Origin: an uncultured Lachnospiraceae bacterium
GTDB taxonomy: Bacteria; Bacillota; Clostridia; Lachnospirales; Lachnospiraceae
NCBI GenBank assembly: GCA_945949045.1
Contig: CAMFDG010000002.1
Location: forward strand, 41,547-105,546
DNA length: 64,000 bases
Reading direction: 5' to 3'
Shown here: positions 18,307 to 27,282 of the stretch, one piece after another
Layout: every line of letters starts with the position of its first letter
Position numbering within the stretch: position 1 is the stretch's first letter
Program-made: the position numbers and the translations under genes
The notes under the pieces: generated by a model
Seen by the model: the letters and a program-made list of their open reading frames with translations, nothing else
The model's database searches: none
Told to the model about the DNA's origin: nothing

Positions 18307-19698
18307 TCACAAAGCCCCGATGCCGGCTCCACCGATAAAAGTCAGCATAAACACCGCCATATCCACCACGAGTTTCATGGAGGCAGTCACCACCGGCGCC
18401 AAAAACAGAAGATACATTCCGCTGCACAGATTTTTAAGTCTTTCCGTCTCTGCCGCATCTAACATCTCCAGATTCCGGCTGATCAGCTCCCCCATCTGTT
18501 GATCTCCGTGGCTGCTGTTGCCCATAGAAATAGAAAACAGCATGCTCATGGCGGAATGCACCTCCGGAATATGGAATTCTTTCAGAAAATCATGGTAGGG
18601 CTCTGCCGACTCCGGCTCCATCAAAAGCCGATCGGTAAGGAGTTCCAGGTCCCGACTGAGTATGCCTGGCGCATGGGCCCTGGACTTGCTTAGAGACACC
18701 TGCACATTCTCACTCTGAAGAAGCAGCACCAGATCCAAAAGCCATCCGGGGAACACACACTTGATACGTTTTACCATATTTTTTCTGGCGAGACTCCGTC
18801 CCACCCGGTGCTGGTTTGCCATCAAAACCGACAGCAACAGACCCAAAGCTCCCAGCGCCTTTTTCCCAAATAAAAAGGCCACAGCTGTTCCGATCAGTGA
18901 AAGTAACGCTAAAATGATGGACATTCGTTTATCCTTTTTCTCATCATAGCTGTAAAAGGATTTGATCTTCTCCTCATCCTCTTTTTCATCGGTAACCTCC
19001 AGTGAAAGCCAGTCCACCGCCATATATTTCTGTGCCCGCCAAAGGATTCTCTCATCCAGTACGATCACCACAGCGGTCAGTATCTGTGATAAAACATTTC
19101 CGCTGATATCCATATTCATAACCGGAAGATACAAAATAATGCCGCAGATAATCAGGGAGGCTGCAATTGACATCACAATGTCGGTGAACATCTTTTTCCG
19201 TTCCTTCATGGACAGGCGTATCCGGTTCTCCCATCGGTTTTTATCCGCCAGGAGCAGGCGTACCGGCTGCTCGATTTCTCCCCCATAGCACTCCACATGC
19301 ACTGCAAAATCATGCACTGCCGATATCCTGCTGCAGGGATAAGCCTCCTCCACAATGGCCAGGGATTCCCGCATAACATCCGACTCATCATAGGTCATAT
19401 GAAGGTGGTCTATGGCATCCTCCACCTTCTCCCTCATAGTGCCCTCCTCCAGCGCAGCCTCTACATTCTCCAGCGTGCGCTCCACCTTCTCCTCCCGGAC
19501 AAAGGCGTACAGAAAAGTATCCAGATACCCGGCAGCCTCCCCAAAGCGTTTCGTTTCCTCCTGCATTTTTTCAAACAGTCTGATGTGCTGTTTTAAGGTA
19601 AGCAGCAGATACCCGGTCAGACCAAGGGCTGTTACCCAGTGCATTTTCATCATGAGGCTAAGGGCATACATTCCCGCCAAAATTAACGCATATATCAT
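18307..19698 (-). CDS. Tad/type II secretion F-domain membrane platform protein
   Basis: 463 residues. Hydrophobic segments lie near the N-terminus (1-35), at about 178-215, 262-290 and 435-463, with long cytoplasmic regions between them. This is the general layout of TadB/TadC (GspF-family) proteins that anchor the assembly ATPase. It is longer than a single TadB or TadC (about 300) and may do the job of both. The ATG overlaps the ATPase stop codon by 4 bp. Assignment rests on topology and position more than on motifs. Confidence 0.7.
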   Translation of the reverse strand: MIYALILAGMYALSLMMKMHWVTALGLTGYLLLTLKQHIRLFEKMQEETKRFGEAAGYLDTFLYAFVREEKVERTLENVEAALEEGTMREKVEDAIDHLHMTYDESDVMRESLAIVEEAYPCSRISAVHDFAVHVECYGGEIEQPVRLLLADKNRWENRIRLSMKERKKMFTDIVMSIAASLIICGIILYLPVMNMDISGNVLSQILTAVVIVLDERILWRAQKYMAVDWLSLEVTDEKEDEEKIKSFYSYDEKKDKRMSIILALLSLIGTAVAFLFGKKALGALGLLLSVLMANQHRVGRSLARKNMVKRIKCVFPGWLLDLVLLLQSENVQVSLSKSRAHAPGILSRDLELLTDRLLMEPESAEPYHDFLKEFHIPEVHSAMSMLFSISMGNSSHGDQQMGELISRNLEMLDAAETERLKNLCSGMYLLFLAPVVTASMKLVVDMAVFMLTFIGGAGIGAL

Positions 19699-20750
19699 AG
19701 GCCGGTTTCCTCCTCCAGCAGCGGACAGTCAAAGGGATCTACGACTCCGGCTCTTTCCATCCGTCTATGAATCTGTCCCGGAAGCTGGCCAAGGACCAGT
19801 CTTCCATCCTGCACCGCCATCACAATTTGATTCCGGCCCTCCTCCCGCAGGAAAAAGCATACCTGGTCAATATAACGGTAAGTCATATTCTGCTCGTTCT
19901 TTTTCTTTCGGATCAATACCCCCACATCCGTAGCCTGAAAAATATCGTTCTCCAGACGGTCCGCGTCCACACGGGTCTCCAGCATATTCAAAATACGATC
20001 CGGAATATTTCGCACATCATCCGTGTGGATGGTGGTCATACCGCAGACACCGGTTGACCAGCTCTCCAACAGATACTTTACCTCCTTGGACCTGGCCTCC
20101 GAGAGCATGATCCACTTCGGGTTCAGACGAAGACTTGCTTTGATGGCATCTGCGTAATCGAAGATCGGGCTCACCCGCATCTCAATACAATCCTTTCCCG
20201 GATTGGTCTCCCCGTATCGGATTTCCATCGTATCCTCAATGGTAATTACCCGCTCATTTCCCGGAATATAGCGGGAAAAGAATTTGACACACTCCGTCTT
20301 TCCGATACCGGGCATGCCGCAGAAGATCATGTTCATTTTTGCCTGCACACAGCTTATGAGCATGGACAATGTTCTCCTGTCACAGTAATTTTCCGCCAAC
20401 GCCTTTTTCGATGTCAGCCGAACGACCGGAGGGGTTTTCCGGATACTGATGCTCCGGCCCGAACGGGCCACAGACTCATGAATAATTGTCACTCTCAACT
20501 CGCTGGTCTCTGCCTCCAGTTCCGGGTTCTGCTTGTTAAACTGCCGGCTGACCACATTTGCGATCCGCTGCGTAAACTGCTCCACAAAGGCCGGTGTCAG
20601 ATTTTCATCCACATAGGCCTGACTGACTCTGTAGCGTTCGTTATATATATTTGTAAGCCATACCTCCTTCCCGTTGTAATCTACATCTGTGATTTCCTCA
20701 TTCCCGATATACTTCCACAGTGGCCCGAAGTATTCTCTCCCCAGATCCAT
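19695..20750 (-). CDS. Tad/CpaF-family secretion ATPase
   Basis: 351 residues. Features are the N-terminal region with ITDVDYNG and YRVSQAYVDENLTPAFVEQFTQRIA, the Walker A motif GMPGIGKTE (about 143-151), VITIEDTMEI (Asp box), Walker-B-like WIMLSEARSKEV and a His box TTIHTDDVRNIPDRILNM. These are the marks of CpaF/TadA ATPases that power pilus assembly. It lacks the long N-terminal extension of classic TadA. It begins immediately after the stop of the first pilin-like gene. Confidence 0.88.
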   Translation of the reverse strand: MDLGREYFGPLWKYIGNEEITDVDYNGKEVWLTNIYNERYRVSQAYVDENLTPAFVEQFTQRIANVVSRQFNKQNPELEAETSELRVTIIHESVARSGRSISIRKTPPVVRLTSKKALAENYCDRRTLSMLISCVQAKMNMIFCGMPGIGKTECVKFFSRYIPGNERVITIEDTMEIRYGETNPGKDCIEMRVSPIFDYADAIKASLRLNPKWIMLSEARSKEVKYLLESWSTGVCGMTTIHTDDVRNIPDRILNMLETRVDADRLENDIFQATDVGVLIRKKKNEQNMTYRYIDQVCFFLREEGRNQIVMAVQDGRLVLGQLPGQIHRRMERAGVVDPFDCPLLEEETGL

Positions 20751-20939
20751 CTACTTGACTCCCGGAATACCGGTATTGGCATTTGCCTGTGCAATAAAAT
20801 TATTGATCAGCTTCGTAAATGCCTCTCCAATCGGTCCCGACGCATCCTTTCCGACAACCGCCGATACCACCAAAATAACTGCAAGAATTGCAACAACGGT
20901 AATTAATACACCGCCATACTCCTGAAAAATTTCTTTCAT
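20751..20939 (-). CDS. Flp-like pilin, first gene of the Tad-like operon
   Basis: 62 residues from the ATG at 20939 (GGAAGGA upstream), MKEIFQEYGG followed by a hydrophobic helix (VLITVVAILAVILVVSAVV) and a ~30 residue hydrophilic tail ending NTGIPGVK. It has the EYG plus hydrophobic helix of Flp pilins but no leader or G-cleavage site ahead of it. As the first and longest of four such peptides, it is the likely major subunit. Confidence 0.7.
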   Translation of the reverse strand: MKEIFQEYGGVLITVVAILAVILVVSAVVGKDASGPIGEAFTKLINNFIAQANANTGIPGVK

Positions 20940-21059
20940 GTTTTTTCCTTCCAATATTCAAAGCTGTAAAATTATATGGAAAATACGCAGAGATTTTCTG
21001 CATAATACGAAACAGCCCGCCCTCCGGCATGCCGTTTAAATGAAAAAAAGATAGTTATT

Positions 21060-21087
21060 ATCATACACGATTTTTTCGATTTGTAAA
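21060..21087 (-). promoter_or_regulatory. Promoter of the Tad-like operon
   Basis: TTTACA and TATGAT on the minus strand, 16 bp apart. The predicted leader to the first pilin-like gene is about 115 bases and contains a small GCAGA/TCTGC inverted repeat. I saw no recognisable riboswitch in it. Confidence 0.55.
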
Positions 21088-21097
21088 TACCCTTTTT

Positions 21098-21128
21098 AAA
21101 AAAACCTCCGGAGAAGTATCTCCGGAGG
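21098..21128 (-). terminator. Strong terminator after the aminotransferase gene
   Basis: A perfect 10 bp stem CCTCCGGAGA/TCTCCGGAGG (21105-21114, 21119-21128) with an AGTA loop. Seven A residues at 21098-21104 make the U-run on the minus transcript. Confidence 0.92.
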
Positions 21129-21145
21129 ACGAAACACACAACTGA

Positions 21146-22429
21146 TTATTCTGCCAGAAGCTTTTCTGCACTGACAAGACGGACAACCACTGCAAATACC
21201 TTGACAGCCTCTTCCAACTCCTCCCTGGAGGGGTAGGTAGGCGCAATCCGAATCACAGAATCTTTCGGATCTTTCTTGTATGGGAACGGCGAGCCCGCTC
21301 CCGTCAGAACCACGCCGGCCTCCTTACACTTTGCGACAATTTCCTTTGCACAGCCAGGAAGGGCTTCAAAGGAGATAAAGTAGCCACCCTTTGGATTAAC
21401 CCAGCTTCCGATTCCCCGGGAGGCGATCTCCTCAGCGAGAACCTTCTCCACCAACTCAAATTTCGGCCGGATCAGGTCTGCCTGTTTTTTCATATGTGCC
21501 TTGATACCATCCATGTTCTTAAAGTATTTCACATGGCGAAGCTGATTGATCTTATCGTGCCCGATGGTCTGGATGGTCAGTCGCTTCCTGATATCCTCCA
21601 GATTTGTCAAGGATGCAGAAATTGCCGCGATGCCGGAACCAGGGAAGCTTACCTTGCTGGTAGAACAGAACTGGAATACCATATCCGGATGTCCGGCCTT
21701 CTCACATTCCTCCAGAATATTTAAAATCTCTGCCTGATCCTCCTCATAGAGATGATGAACCGCATAGGCATTATCCCAGAAGATCCGAAAATCCTCCGCT
21801 GCCGGTGTCAGTGCTGCAAACCGGCGTACTGTCTCATCCGAATAGACGATTCCCTGTGGATTGGAGTACTTCGGCACACACCAGATTCCCTTGACTGCCG
21901 GATCGTTGTTTACATATTTTTCCACCAGATCCATATCCGGCCCGTCCTCTGTCATCGGAATATTGATCATCTCGATGCCAAAGTCCTCCGTGATAGCAAA
22001 ATGTCTGTCATATCCGGGAACCGGACAGAGGAATTTCACCTTCTCAAGCCTGCTCCACGGAGTGTTTCCGCAAATTCCAAATATCTCTGCACGGGCAATC
22101 TGATCGTACATGATATTCAGACTGGAATTGCCATACACGATCACATTCTCCGGCTTTGTACCTACCATCTCCGCGATCAGGCGCTTCGCTTCCGGAATCC
22201 CATCAAGGATCCCGTAATTGCGTAGATCCGTGCCGTTCTCACTGCTTAGAACCGATTTAGAATCCAGAACATCCATCATTTCCATACTGAGTTCCAACTG
22301 ATCTGTCCCCGGCTTTCCTCTTGACATATCCAGCGCAAGTCCCATCCCCTTAATTTTTTCAAATTCTGCCTCAAGAGATACCTTTTCCTTCAGCAGTTCG
22401 TCTTTGCTCATCTCCTGGAACTTTTCCAT
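21146..22429 (-). CDS. Class I aminotransferase, aspartate aminotransferase Ic-like
   Basis: 427 residues. It is a PLP-dependent fold-type I enzyme with GLALDMSRGKPGTDQLELS near residue 30, YGNSSLNIMYD (about 100), PKYSNPQGIVYS (about 188), WDNAYAVHHL (about 220) and the PLP lysine in FCSTSKVSFPGSG (about 258). This motif set matches the Asp_aminotransf (PF12897) group, for which aspartate aminotransferase activity has been reported in actinobacteria. It differs from AspB. Monocistronic, with a strong terminator right after it. Confidence 0.88.
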   Translation of the reverse strand: MEKFQEMSKDELLKEKVSLEAEFEKIKGMGLALDMSRGKPGTDQLELSMEMMDVLDSKSVLSSENGTDLRNYGILDGIPEAKRLIAEMVGTKPENVIVYGNSSLNIMYDQIARAEIFGICGNTPWSRLEKVKFLCPVPGYDRHFAITEDFGIEMINIPMTEDGPDMDLVEKYVNNDPAVKGIWCVPKYSNPQGIVYSDETVRRFAALTPAAEDFRIFWDNAYAVHHLYEEDQAEILNILEECEKAGHPDMVFQFCSTSKVSFPGSGIAAISASLTNLEDIRKRLTIQTIGHDKINQLRHVKYFKNMDGIKAHMKKQADLIRPKFELVEKVLAEEIASRGIGSWVNPKGGYFISFEALPGCAKEIVAKCKEAGVVLTGAGSPFPYKKDPKDSVIRIAPTYPSREELEEAVKVFAVVVRLVSAEKLLAE

Positions 22430-22466
22430 CTAATTTAATTCCTCCTTTAATTTAATCTTCATATAA

Positions 22467-23795
22467 TTATTCTTCCGGATCCTCATGTATTCGCTCATAA
22501 TACCTTCGTATCTCCGCTTCATAACCATTTTCGGATGGTTCATAAAACACCTGATCCGTCAACCCGTCCGGAAGATATTGTTGGCTCACGTAATGGTTCT
22601 TATAATTGTGGGCATATTTATAACCCACACCATGGCCCAGCTTCCCGGAGGCCTTATAATGGGCGTCCTGCAAATGTACCGGAACCGGCGGTGTTTTCGT
22701 ATGGGCCACCAGATCCATGGCTTTGTCAATGGCCATGATAGCCGAATTGCTTTTCGGTGCCGATGCCATATAGGTAACTGCCTGAGCCAGCACGATCCGC
22801 GCCTCCGGCATTCCCAGCCGTTCTACGGCCTGCGCCGCCGACACAGCCACCGTAAGTGCATTCGGATCTGCGTTGCCGATATCCTCTGCTGCCAGAATCA
22901 TGATTCTTCTGGCAATAAATTTGATATCCTCGCCGGCATAGAGCATTCTGGCAAGATAATAGACCGCAGCGTCAGGATCCGACCCTCGCATGCTCTTAAT
23001 AAAAGCAGATACGGTATCGTAGTGATTATCGCCGGTTTTATCGTAGGAAATCACCCGCTTCTGGATACATTCCGAGGCAACCTCCAACGTGATATGTATG
23101 ATTCCGTCATCACTCCGCTCTGTGGTGAGAACTCCCAGCTCAATGGCCGTCAGGGCTGCTCTCGCATCTCCGTTCGCCATATCCGCAAGAAATTCCAGTG
23201 CATCCTCATCTATTTTTGCACGATAGGAGCCCATCCCCTTTTCCTCATCCTCCACAGCCCGAAGCAGAAGGATCTTGATATCCTCCTTCGAAAGCTTTTT
23301 CAGTTCAAAGATCACCGACCTGGAAAGGAGAGCCGAATTCACTTCAAAATACGGATTCTCAGTAGTAGCTCCGATGAGAATAACCGTTCCATCCTCCACA
23401 TAAGGAAGGAGATAATCCTGCTGACTCTTATTAAAACGATGGATCTCATCAATAAAAAGAATCGTTTTCTTCCCATACATCCCCTGATTGTTTTTCGCCG
23501 CTGCCACGACCTCCTCCATCTCCTTCTTTCCGGAGGAGGTGGCATTGATCTGCATAAATTCCGCGCTGGTGGTATTTGCAATCACTTTGGCCAGCGTGGT
23601 CTTGCCGGTGCCCGGCGGCCCATAAAAAATAATAGAACTCAGCTTGTCAGCCTTGATTGCCCGATACAGAAGCTTATCCTTTCCGATGATATGCTGCTGT
23701 CCTACCACCTCTTCCAACGTCGTGGGGCGGAGCCTGGAAGCCAGCGGAGCTTCCGTCTTACTATTCTGTTGTCTCATATACTCAAACAGATCCAT
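22467..23795 (-). CDS. rarA: Replication-associated recombination ATPase RarA/MgsA
   Basis: 442 residues from the ATG at 23795 (MDLFEYMRQQ), the typical N-terminus of the family; the longer frame adds 30 basic, non-conserved residues. AAA+ domain: LRPTTLEEVVGQQHIIG, Walker A GPPGTGKTTLAKVIA (about 60), Walker B LFIDEIHRFNKSQQD, and a C-terminal tetramerisation region (about 250-430, DAHYKASGKLGHGVGYKYAHNY-like). It acts at stalled replication forks and gaps. It begins past the clpB terminator, so it should have its own promoter, which I could not identify. Confidence 0.93.
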   Translation of the reverse strand: MDLFEYMRQQNSKTEAPLASRLRPTTLEEVVGQQHIIGKDKLLYRAIKADKLSSIIFYGPPGTGKTTLAKVIANTTSAEFMQINATSSGKKEMEEVVAAAKNNQGMYGKKTILFIDEIHRFNKSQQDYLLPYVEDGTVILIGATTENPYFEVNSALLSRSVIFELKKLSKEDIKILLLRAVEDEEKGMGSYRAKIDEDALEFLADMANGDARAALTAIELGVLTTERSDDGIIHITLEVASECIQKRVISYDKTGDNHYDTVSAFIKSMRGSDPDAAVYYLARMLYAGEDIKFIARRIMILAAEDIGNADPNALTVAVSAAQAVERLGMPEARIVLAQAVTYMASAPKSNSAIMAIDKAMDLVAHTKTPPVPVHLQDAHYKASGKLGHGVGYKYAHNYKNHYVSQQYLPDGLTDQVFYEPSENGYEAEIRRYYERIHEDPEE

Positions 23796-23885
23796 ATTTC
23801 CCCTTTTCTCCTGCATTTTTTCGACCATTTTCGACCGTGTGTGAATCAGTTCCTGCAATTTTTGACTCTTTTTTGATACATGCAA

Positions 23886-23943
23886 GAAAAAGTGCCGGAA
23901 AATTCATTTCATCTTTCTTAGAATACATGATTTTCCGGCACTT
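23886..23943 (-). terminator. Terminator of clpB
   Basis: A perfect 14 bp stem AAGTGCCGGAAAAT/ATTTTCCGGCACTT (23890-23903, 23930-23943) with a 26-base loop and an A-run at its left side. It begins about 30 bp past the clpB stop. Confidence 0.85.
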
Positions 23944-23971
23944 GACAACCTTAAATTCAAATTTCTTTCGC

Positions 23972-26557
23972 TTATGCTTTTACATGTGCTTCCATTTTTC
24001 CATCCATGACACCGATTTCAATCGTGTCCCCCGCCTTCACCGCATCCTCCAGAATCAGCTTTGCGGAAAGGGTTTCCACATGCTTCTGTAAAAATCTCTT
24101 CAGCGGTCTTGCTCCGTATACCGGATCATAACCATGGGTGATTACAAAGTTCTCCGCCTCTGGTGTCAATGCCACCTTAATCTCACGATCTGCAAGTCTG
24201 TTGTTTAAATCCTGCATCATCAGCCGGATAATATTACCAATATTATCTTTCGTCAGCGGCTTAAACATAATAATTTCATCAAGCCGGTTCAGAAACTCCG
24301 GACGGAAATGCCCCTGCAGTTCCTCCATAACTTCCTTTTCCGCCTCCGGTGCAATGCTGCCGTCTGTATCAATGCCCTCCAGCAGATAGGAGGAGCCGAG
24401 ATTGCTGGTCATAATGATAATGGTGTTCTTGAAATCCACGGTACGTCCCTGAGAATCCGTGATCCGCCCGTCATCCAGCACCTGAAGAAGAATATTAAAC
24501 ACATCCGGATGTGCTTTCTCCACCTCATCGAACAGCACTACCGAATAGGGTTTTCTCCTGACCGCCTCTGTCAGCTGACCGCCCTCATCATATCCCACAT
24601 ATCCTGGAGGTGCGCCAATCAGCCGGGACACGGAATATTTTTCCATATACTCACTCATATCGATCCGCACCATATTGGATTCATCATCAAACAGGCTTGC
24701 CGCGAGTGCCTTGGCAAGCTCCGTCTTGCCGACGCCGGTAGGTCCTAAGAACAGGAAGGAACCAATGGGCTTCGAGGGATCCTTGATGCCTGCTTTGGAC
24801 CTTATAATGGCCTCCGTCACCTTCGTGACACCATCGTCCTGGCCGATGACTCTCTTATGCAGTTCCTCATCCAAATGCAGTGTTTTATTTCTCTCGCTCT
24901 CGCTGAGTTTTGCCACCGGAATTCCAGTCCAGCGGGAAATGATCTTGGCAATTTCCTCATCCGTGACATTTTCATGGACCAGAGACAAATCTCTGTCCTT
25001 AAGCTTCTCCTCCTCGGCCTCCAACTGTTTCTGCATCTGGGGCAGAACGCCGTACTGCAGCTCCGCAGCCTTTTCCAGGTCATAGTTCTGCTGAGCGGTC
25101 TTAATCTCATTCTTGGTGCTCTCTATTTTCTCCCTCAGCTTGCTTACATTGTCCACGGCATCCTTTTCACTGCTCCACTGTGCTTTTTTCGTGTTAAAAG
25201 AATCCCTGAGTTCTGCCAGTTCCTTCTGTAAATTGGCAAGCCGCTCCTGGCTCAGACGATCCGTCTCTTTCTTAAGCGCCGTCTCCTCAATTTCCAGCTG
25301 CATCACCTTACGGTTTAATTCATCCAGTTCTGCCGGCATGGAATCAAGCTCCGTTTTGATCATAGCGCAGGCCTCATCCACCAGATCAATCGCTTTATCC
25401 GGCAGAAAACGGTCAGAAATATATCGGTTGGAAAGCACCGCCGCCGTCACCAGCGCGGAGTCTGTGATCTTGACACCATGGAATACCTCGTAGCGCTCCT
25501 TTAATCCACGTAGAATCGAAATGGTATCCTCAACCGTTGGCTCATCCACCATCACCGGCTGGAACCGGCGCTCCAGAGCAGCGTCCTTCTCGATATACTC
25601 CCGGTATTCATTTAATGTCGTTGCGCCCACACAGTGCAGTTCGCCTCTTGCCAGCATCGGTTTTAAGAGTTGTCCCGCATCCATGGCTCCATCGGTCTTT
25701 CCTGCCCCCACAATAGTATGAAGCTCATCAATAAAAAGAATAATCTGACCGTTCGAATTCTTCACATCGTCCAGCACCGCCTTCAGACGCTCCTCAAATT
25801 CACCCCGGTACTTGGCACCGGCCACCAGTGCGCCCATATCCAGTGCAAAAAGCTTCTTATCCTTCAGTCCCTCTGGTACATCACCCTTCACGATACGCTG
25901 TGCCAGGCCTTCCACCACAGCGGTCTTGCCCACGCCTGGTTCACCGATCAGCACCGGATTATTTTTTGTCTTCCGGGAAAGGATACGAACTACATTCCGG
26001 ATTTCCTCATCACGGCCGATCACCGGATCCAGCTTCTGCTGTCTGGCACGCTCCACCATATCATAGCCGTACTTCTCAAGAGTGTCATAGGTTGCCTCCG
26101 GATTATCCGAGGTCACCCGCTGATTGCCCCGCACCGTGGAAAGTGCCTGTAAAAAGCGCTCTCTGGTGAGGCCATATTCCTGCATCAGAGACTTCATAGC
26201 CGGATTTGGATATTTGAGCAATGTCAAAAACAAATGCTCCACGGATACATATTCATCTCCCATGGCCTTTGCCTCATCCTCTGCGTGGATCAAAACATTG
26301 TTCAAATCCTTACCTACACGCAGGTCCCCGCCCGACACCTTGACTCTCGCTGCCAGCTTGCTCTTGGCATTCTCCGTAAAGTGTGCTAAATTGATCTCCA
26401 TCTTTTCAATCAGCTTCGGAATCAGACCATCCTCCTGCTGTAACAGAGACACCAGAAGATGCTCCTGCTCTATTTCCTGATTGCCATAGTCATAGGCAAG
26501 CTTTTCACAGCCGTTGATCGCCTCTATGGATTTCTGTGTGAATTTCTGAATGTTCAT
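23972..26557 (-). CDS. clpB: ATP-dependent disaggregase ClpB
   Basis: 861 residues from the ATG at 26557 ([10 protein letters not shown]), which has AAAGGAGGG upstream. Full ClpB layout: N-terminal Clp repeat domain (1-145), first AAA+ with GEPGVGKTA and [13 protein letters not shown], a long coiled-coil middle domain (about 400-530), second AAA+ with GPTGVGKTE and the pore-loop motif [10 protein letters not shown], and a C-terminal D2-small domain. It rescues aggregated proteins together with DnaK. The CIRCE element overlapping its promoter shows HrcA control. No ClpP-binding loop evident, which fits ClpB and not ClpC. Confidence 0.96.
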   Translation of the reverse strand: MNIQKFTQKSIEAINGCEKLAYDYGNQEIEQEHLLVSLLQQEDGLIPKLIEKMEINLAHFTENAKSKLAARVKVSGGDLRVGKDLNNVLIHAEDEAKAMGDEYVSVEHLFLTLLKYPNPAMKSLMQEYGLTRERFLQALSTVRGNQRVTSDNPEATYDTLEKYGYDMVERARQQKLDPVIGRDEEIRNVVRILSRKTKNNPVLIGEPGVGKTAVVEGLAQRIVKGDVPEGLKDKKLFALDMGALVAGAKYRGEFEERLKAVLDDVKNSNGQIILFIDELHTIVGAGKTDGAMDAGQLLKPMLARGELHCVGATTLNEYREYIEKDAALERRFQPVMVDEPTVEDTISILRGLKERYEVFHGVKITDSALVTAAVLSNRYISDRFLPDKAIDLVDEACAMIKTELDSMPAELDELNRKVMQLEIEETALKKETDRLSQERLANLQKELAELRDSFNTKKAQWSSEKDAVDNVSKLREKIESTKNEIKTAQQNYDLEKAAELQYGVLPQMQKQLEAEEEKLKDRDLSLVHENVTDEEIAKIISRWTGIPVAKLSESERNKTLHLDEELHKRVIGQDDGVTKVTEAIIRSKAGIKDPSKPIGSFLFLGPTGVGKTELAKALAASLFDDESNMVRIDMSEYMEKYSVSRLIGAPPGYVGYDEGGQLTEAVRRKPYSVVLFDEVEKAHPDVFNILLQVLDDGRITDSQGRTVDFKNTIIIMTSNLGSSYLLEGIDTDGSIAPEAEKEVMEELQGHFRPEFLNRLDEIIMFKPLTKDNIGNIIRLMMQDLNNRLADREIKVALTPEAENFVITHGYDPVYGARPLKRFLQKHVETLSAKLILEDAVKAGDTIEIGVMDGKMEAHVKA

Positions 26558-26650
26558 AAAAACGCCCTCCTTTCTCTGAGAACCTTTCATACTCCATCAT
26601 GATGATCTCCCAAACTGCCTGTTTTCTATTCAGTTTTATCATCAATGATA

Positions 26651-26679
26651 GTTATACAACGAAAATTAGCACTCGTCAA
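26651..26679 (-). promoter_or_regulatory. Sigma-A promoter of clpB
   Basis: TTGACG and TATAAC on the minus strand, 17 bp apart. The -35 box lies inside the CIRCE operator. Confidence 0.75.
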
Positions 26680-26692
26680 GTGCGAGTGCTAA
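26666..26692. promoter_or_regulatory. CIRCE operator (HrcA site)
   Basis: An exact match to the consensus TTAGCACTC-N9-GAGTGCTAA. Bound HrcA would cover the clpB -35 region, so clpB should be induced by heat or protein damage. Confidence 0.97.
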
Positions 26693-26765
26693 CAATTATT
26701 CTAAAAATTCTATAAACTTGGATTTTTTAAATAAGCATAATCTTATTTTCGTCTTTTGTGTTATA

Positions 26766-27050
26766 TTGGATTACTGTTTATCCAGTACCTCTTGAAAAAA
26801 TAATCCTGTTTCATGGATTTTGTGCCTCCTTGGATTACATTTTTTCCAGAACTGTCTGAGAGAGTAATCCTGTTTCACGGTTTTTCTTCTTCTTGGATTA
26901 CTTTTTTCCAGAACCGCTTGAGAGCGTAATCTCAATTCACTGATTTTACTGCTTCTTGGATTACTTTTTAACTAGTACTGCTTGAAAGAGTAATCTCAAT
27001 TCATGGATTATACTACTCCTTGGATTACTTTGTGATTAGTTTCTCTCAAA
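26766..27050. repeat. Array of 63-64 bp imperfect tandem repeats with internal inverted pairs
   Basis: The word TTGGATTAC recurs at 26766, 26830, 26893, 26956 and 27020, a period of 64, 63, 63 and 64 bp. Each unit continues with a T-rich stretch, CCAG-like and CTTGA(G/A)AG(A/C)G words, then (G/A)TAATC(C/T), which can pair with the GGATTAC at the unit start, and a (T/C)TTCA block. The region has no plausible reading frame. It lies between the clpB promoter and a decayed kinase fragment. Function unknown. Confidence 0.85.
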
Positions 27051-27265
27051 AAGCCTCTCCCCACAGGATATGCGGGGCAAGGTATCTTTTCCAACCGGTT
27101 TCGTACATTCCGGATGTCCACGTGGCTTTTGCCGTTGTCCCTGCGTTCTGTCATCTCAAAACCAATACCATCTGGATGCCTGGTAATTGACTGCAACCAG
27201 CTTTATCGCCCATAGCAGCTGACACACAAACGGCACACCAAAAACGGTCTTAACAGCAATGTCTC
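27049..27265 (-). pseudogene. Decayed fragment of a sensor histidine kinase
   Basis: On the minus strand, pieces resembling a YesM/LytS-type kinase core can be read in different frames. One is VPFVCQLL...AIK, like the N box VPF-LQPLVENAIKHG. The other is DGIGFEM followed about ten residues on by SHVDIRNVRNRLEKI, like the G box ending SHVGIRNVRxRLE. No complete gene, start or ribosome site is left. The identification is by eye from short motifs, so moderate at best. Confidence 0.4.
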
Positions 27266-27282
27266 TCTGCCTCATTTCAATT

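Noticed and set aside
20940..21059. c-di-GMP or other riboswitch in the Tad-like operon leader
   Set aside because: The leader has a small inverted repeat but none of the conserved words I would expect; no support.
22485..23876. 463-codon plus-strand frame opposite rarA
   Set aside because: Long but antisense to a clear, full-length rarA; composition (Ile, His, Arg-rich) is that of a reversed coding frame.
26766..27050. CRISPR array
   Set aside because: The repeats are contiguous 63-64 bp units that differ along their whole length; there are no constant short repeats separated by unique spacers.
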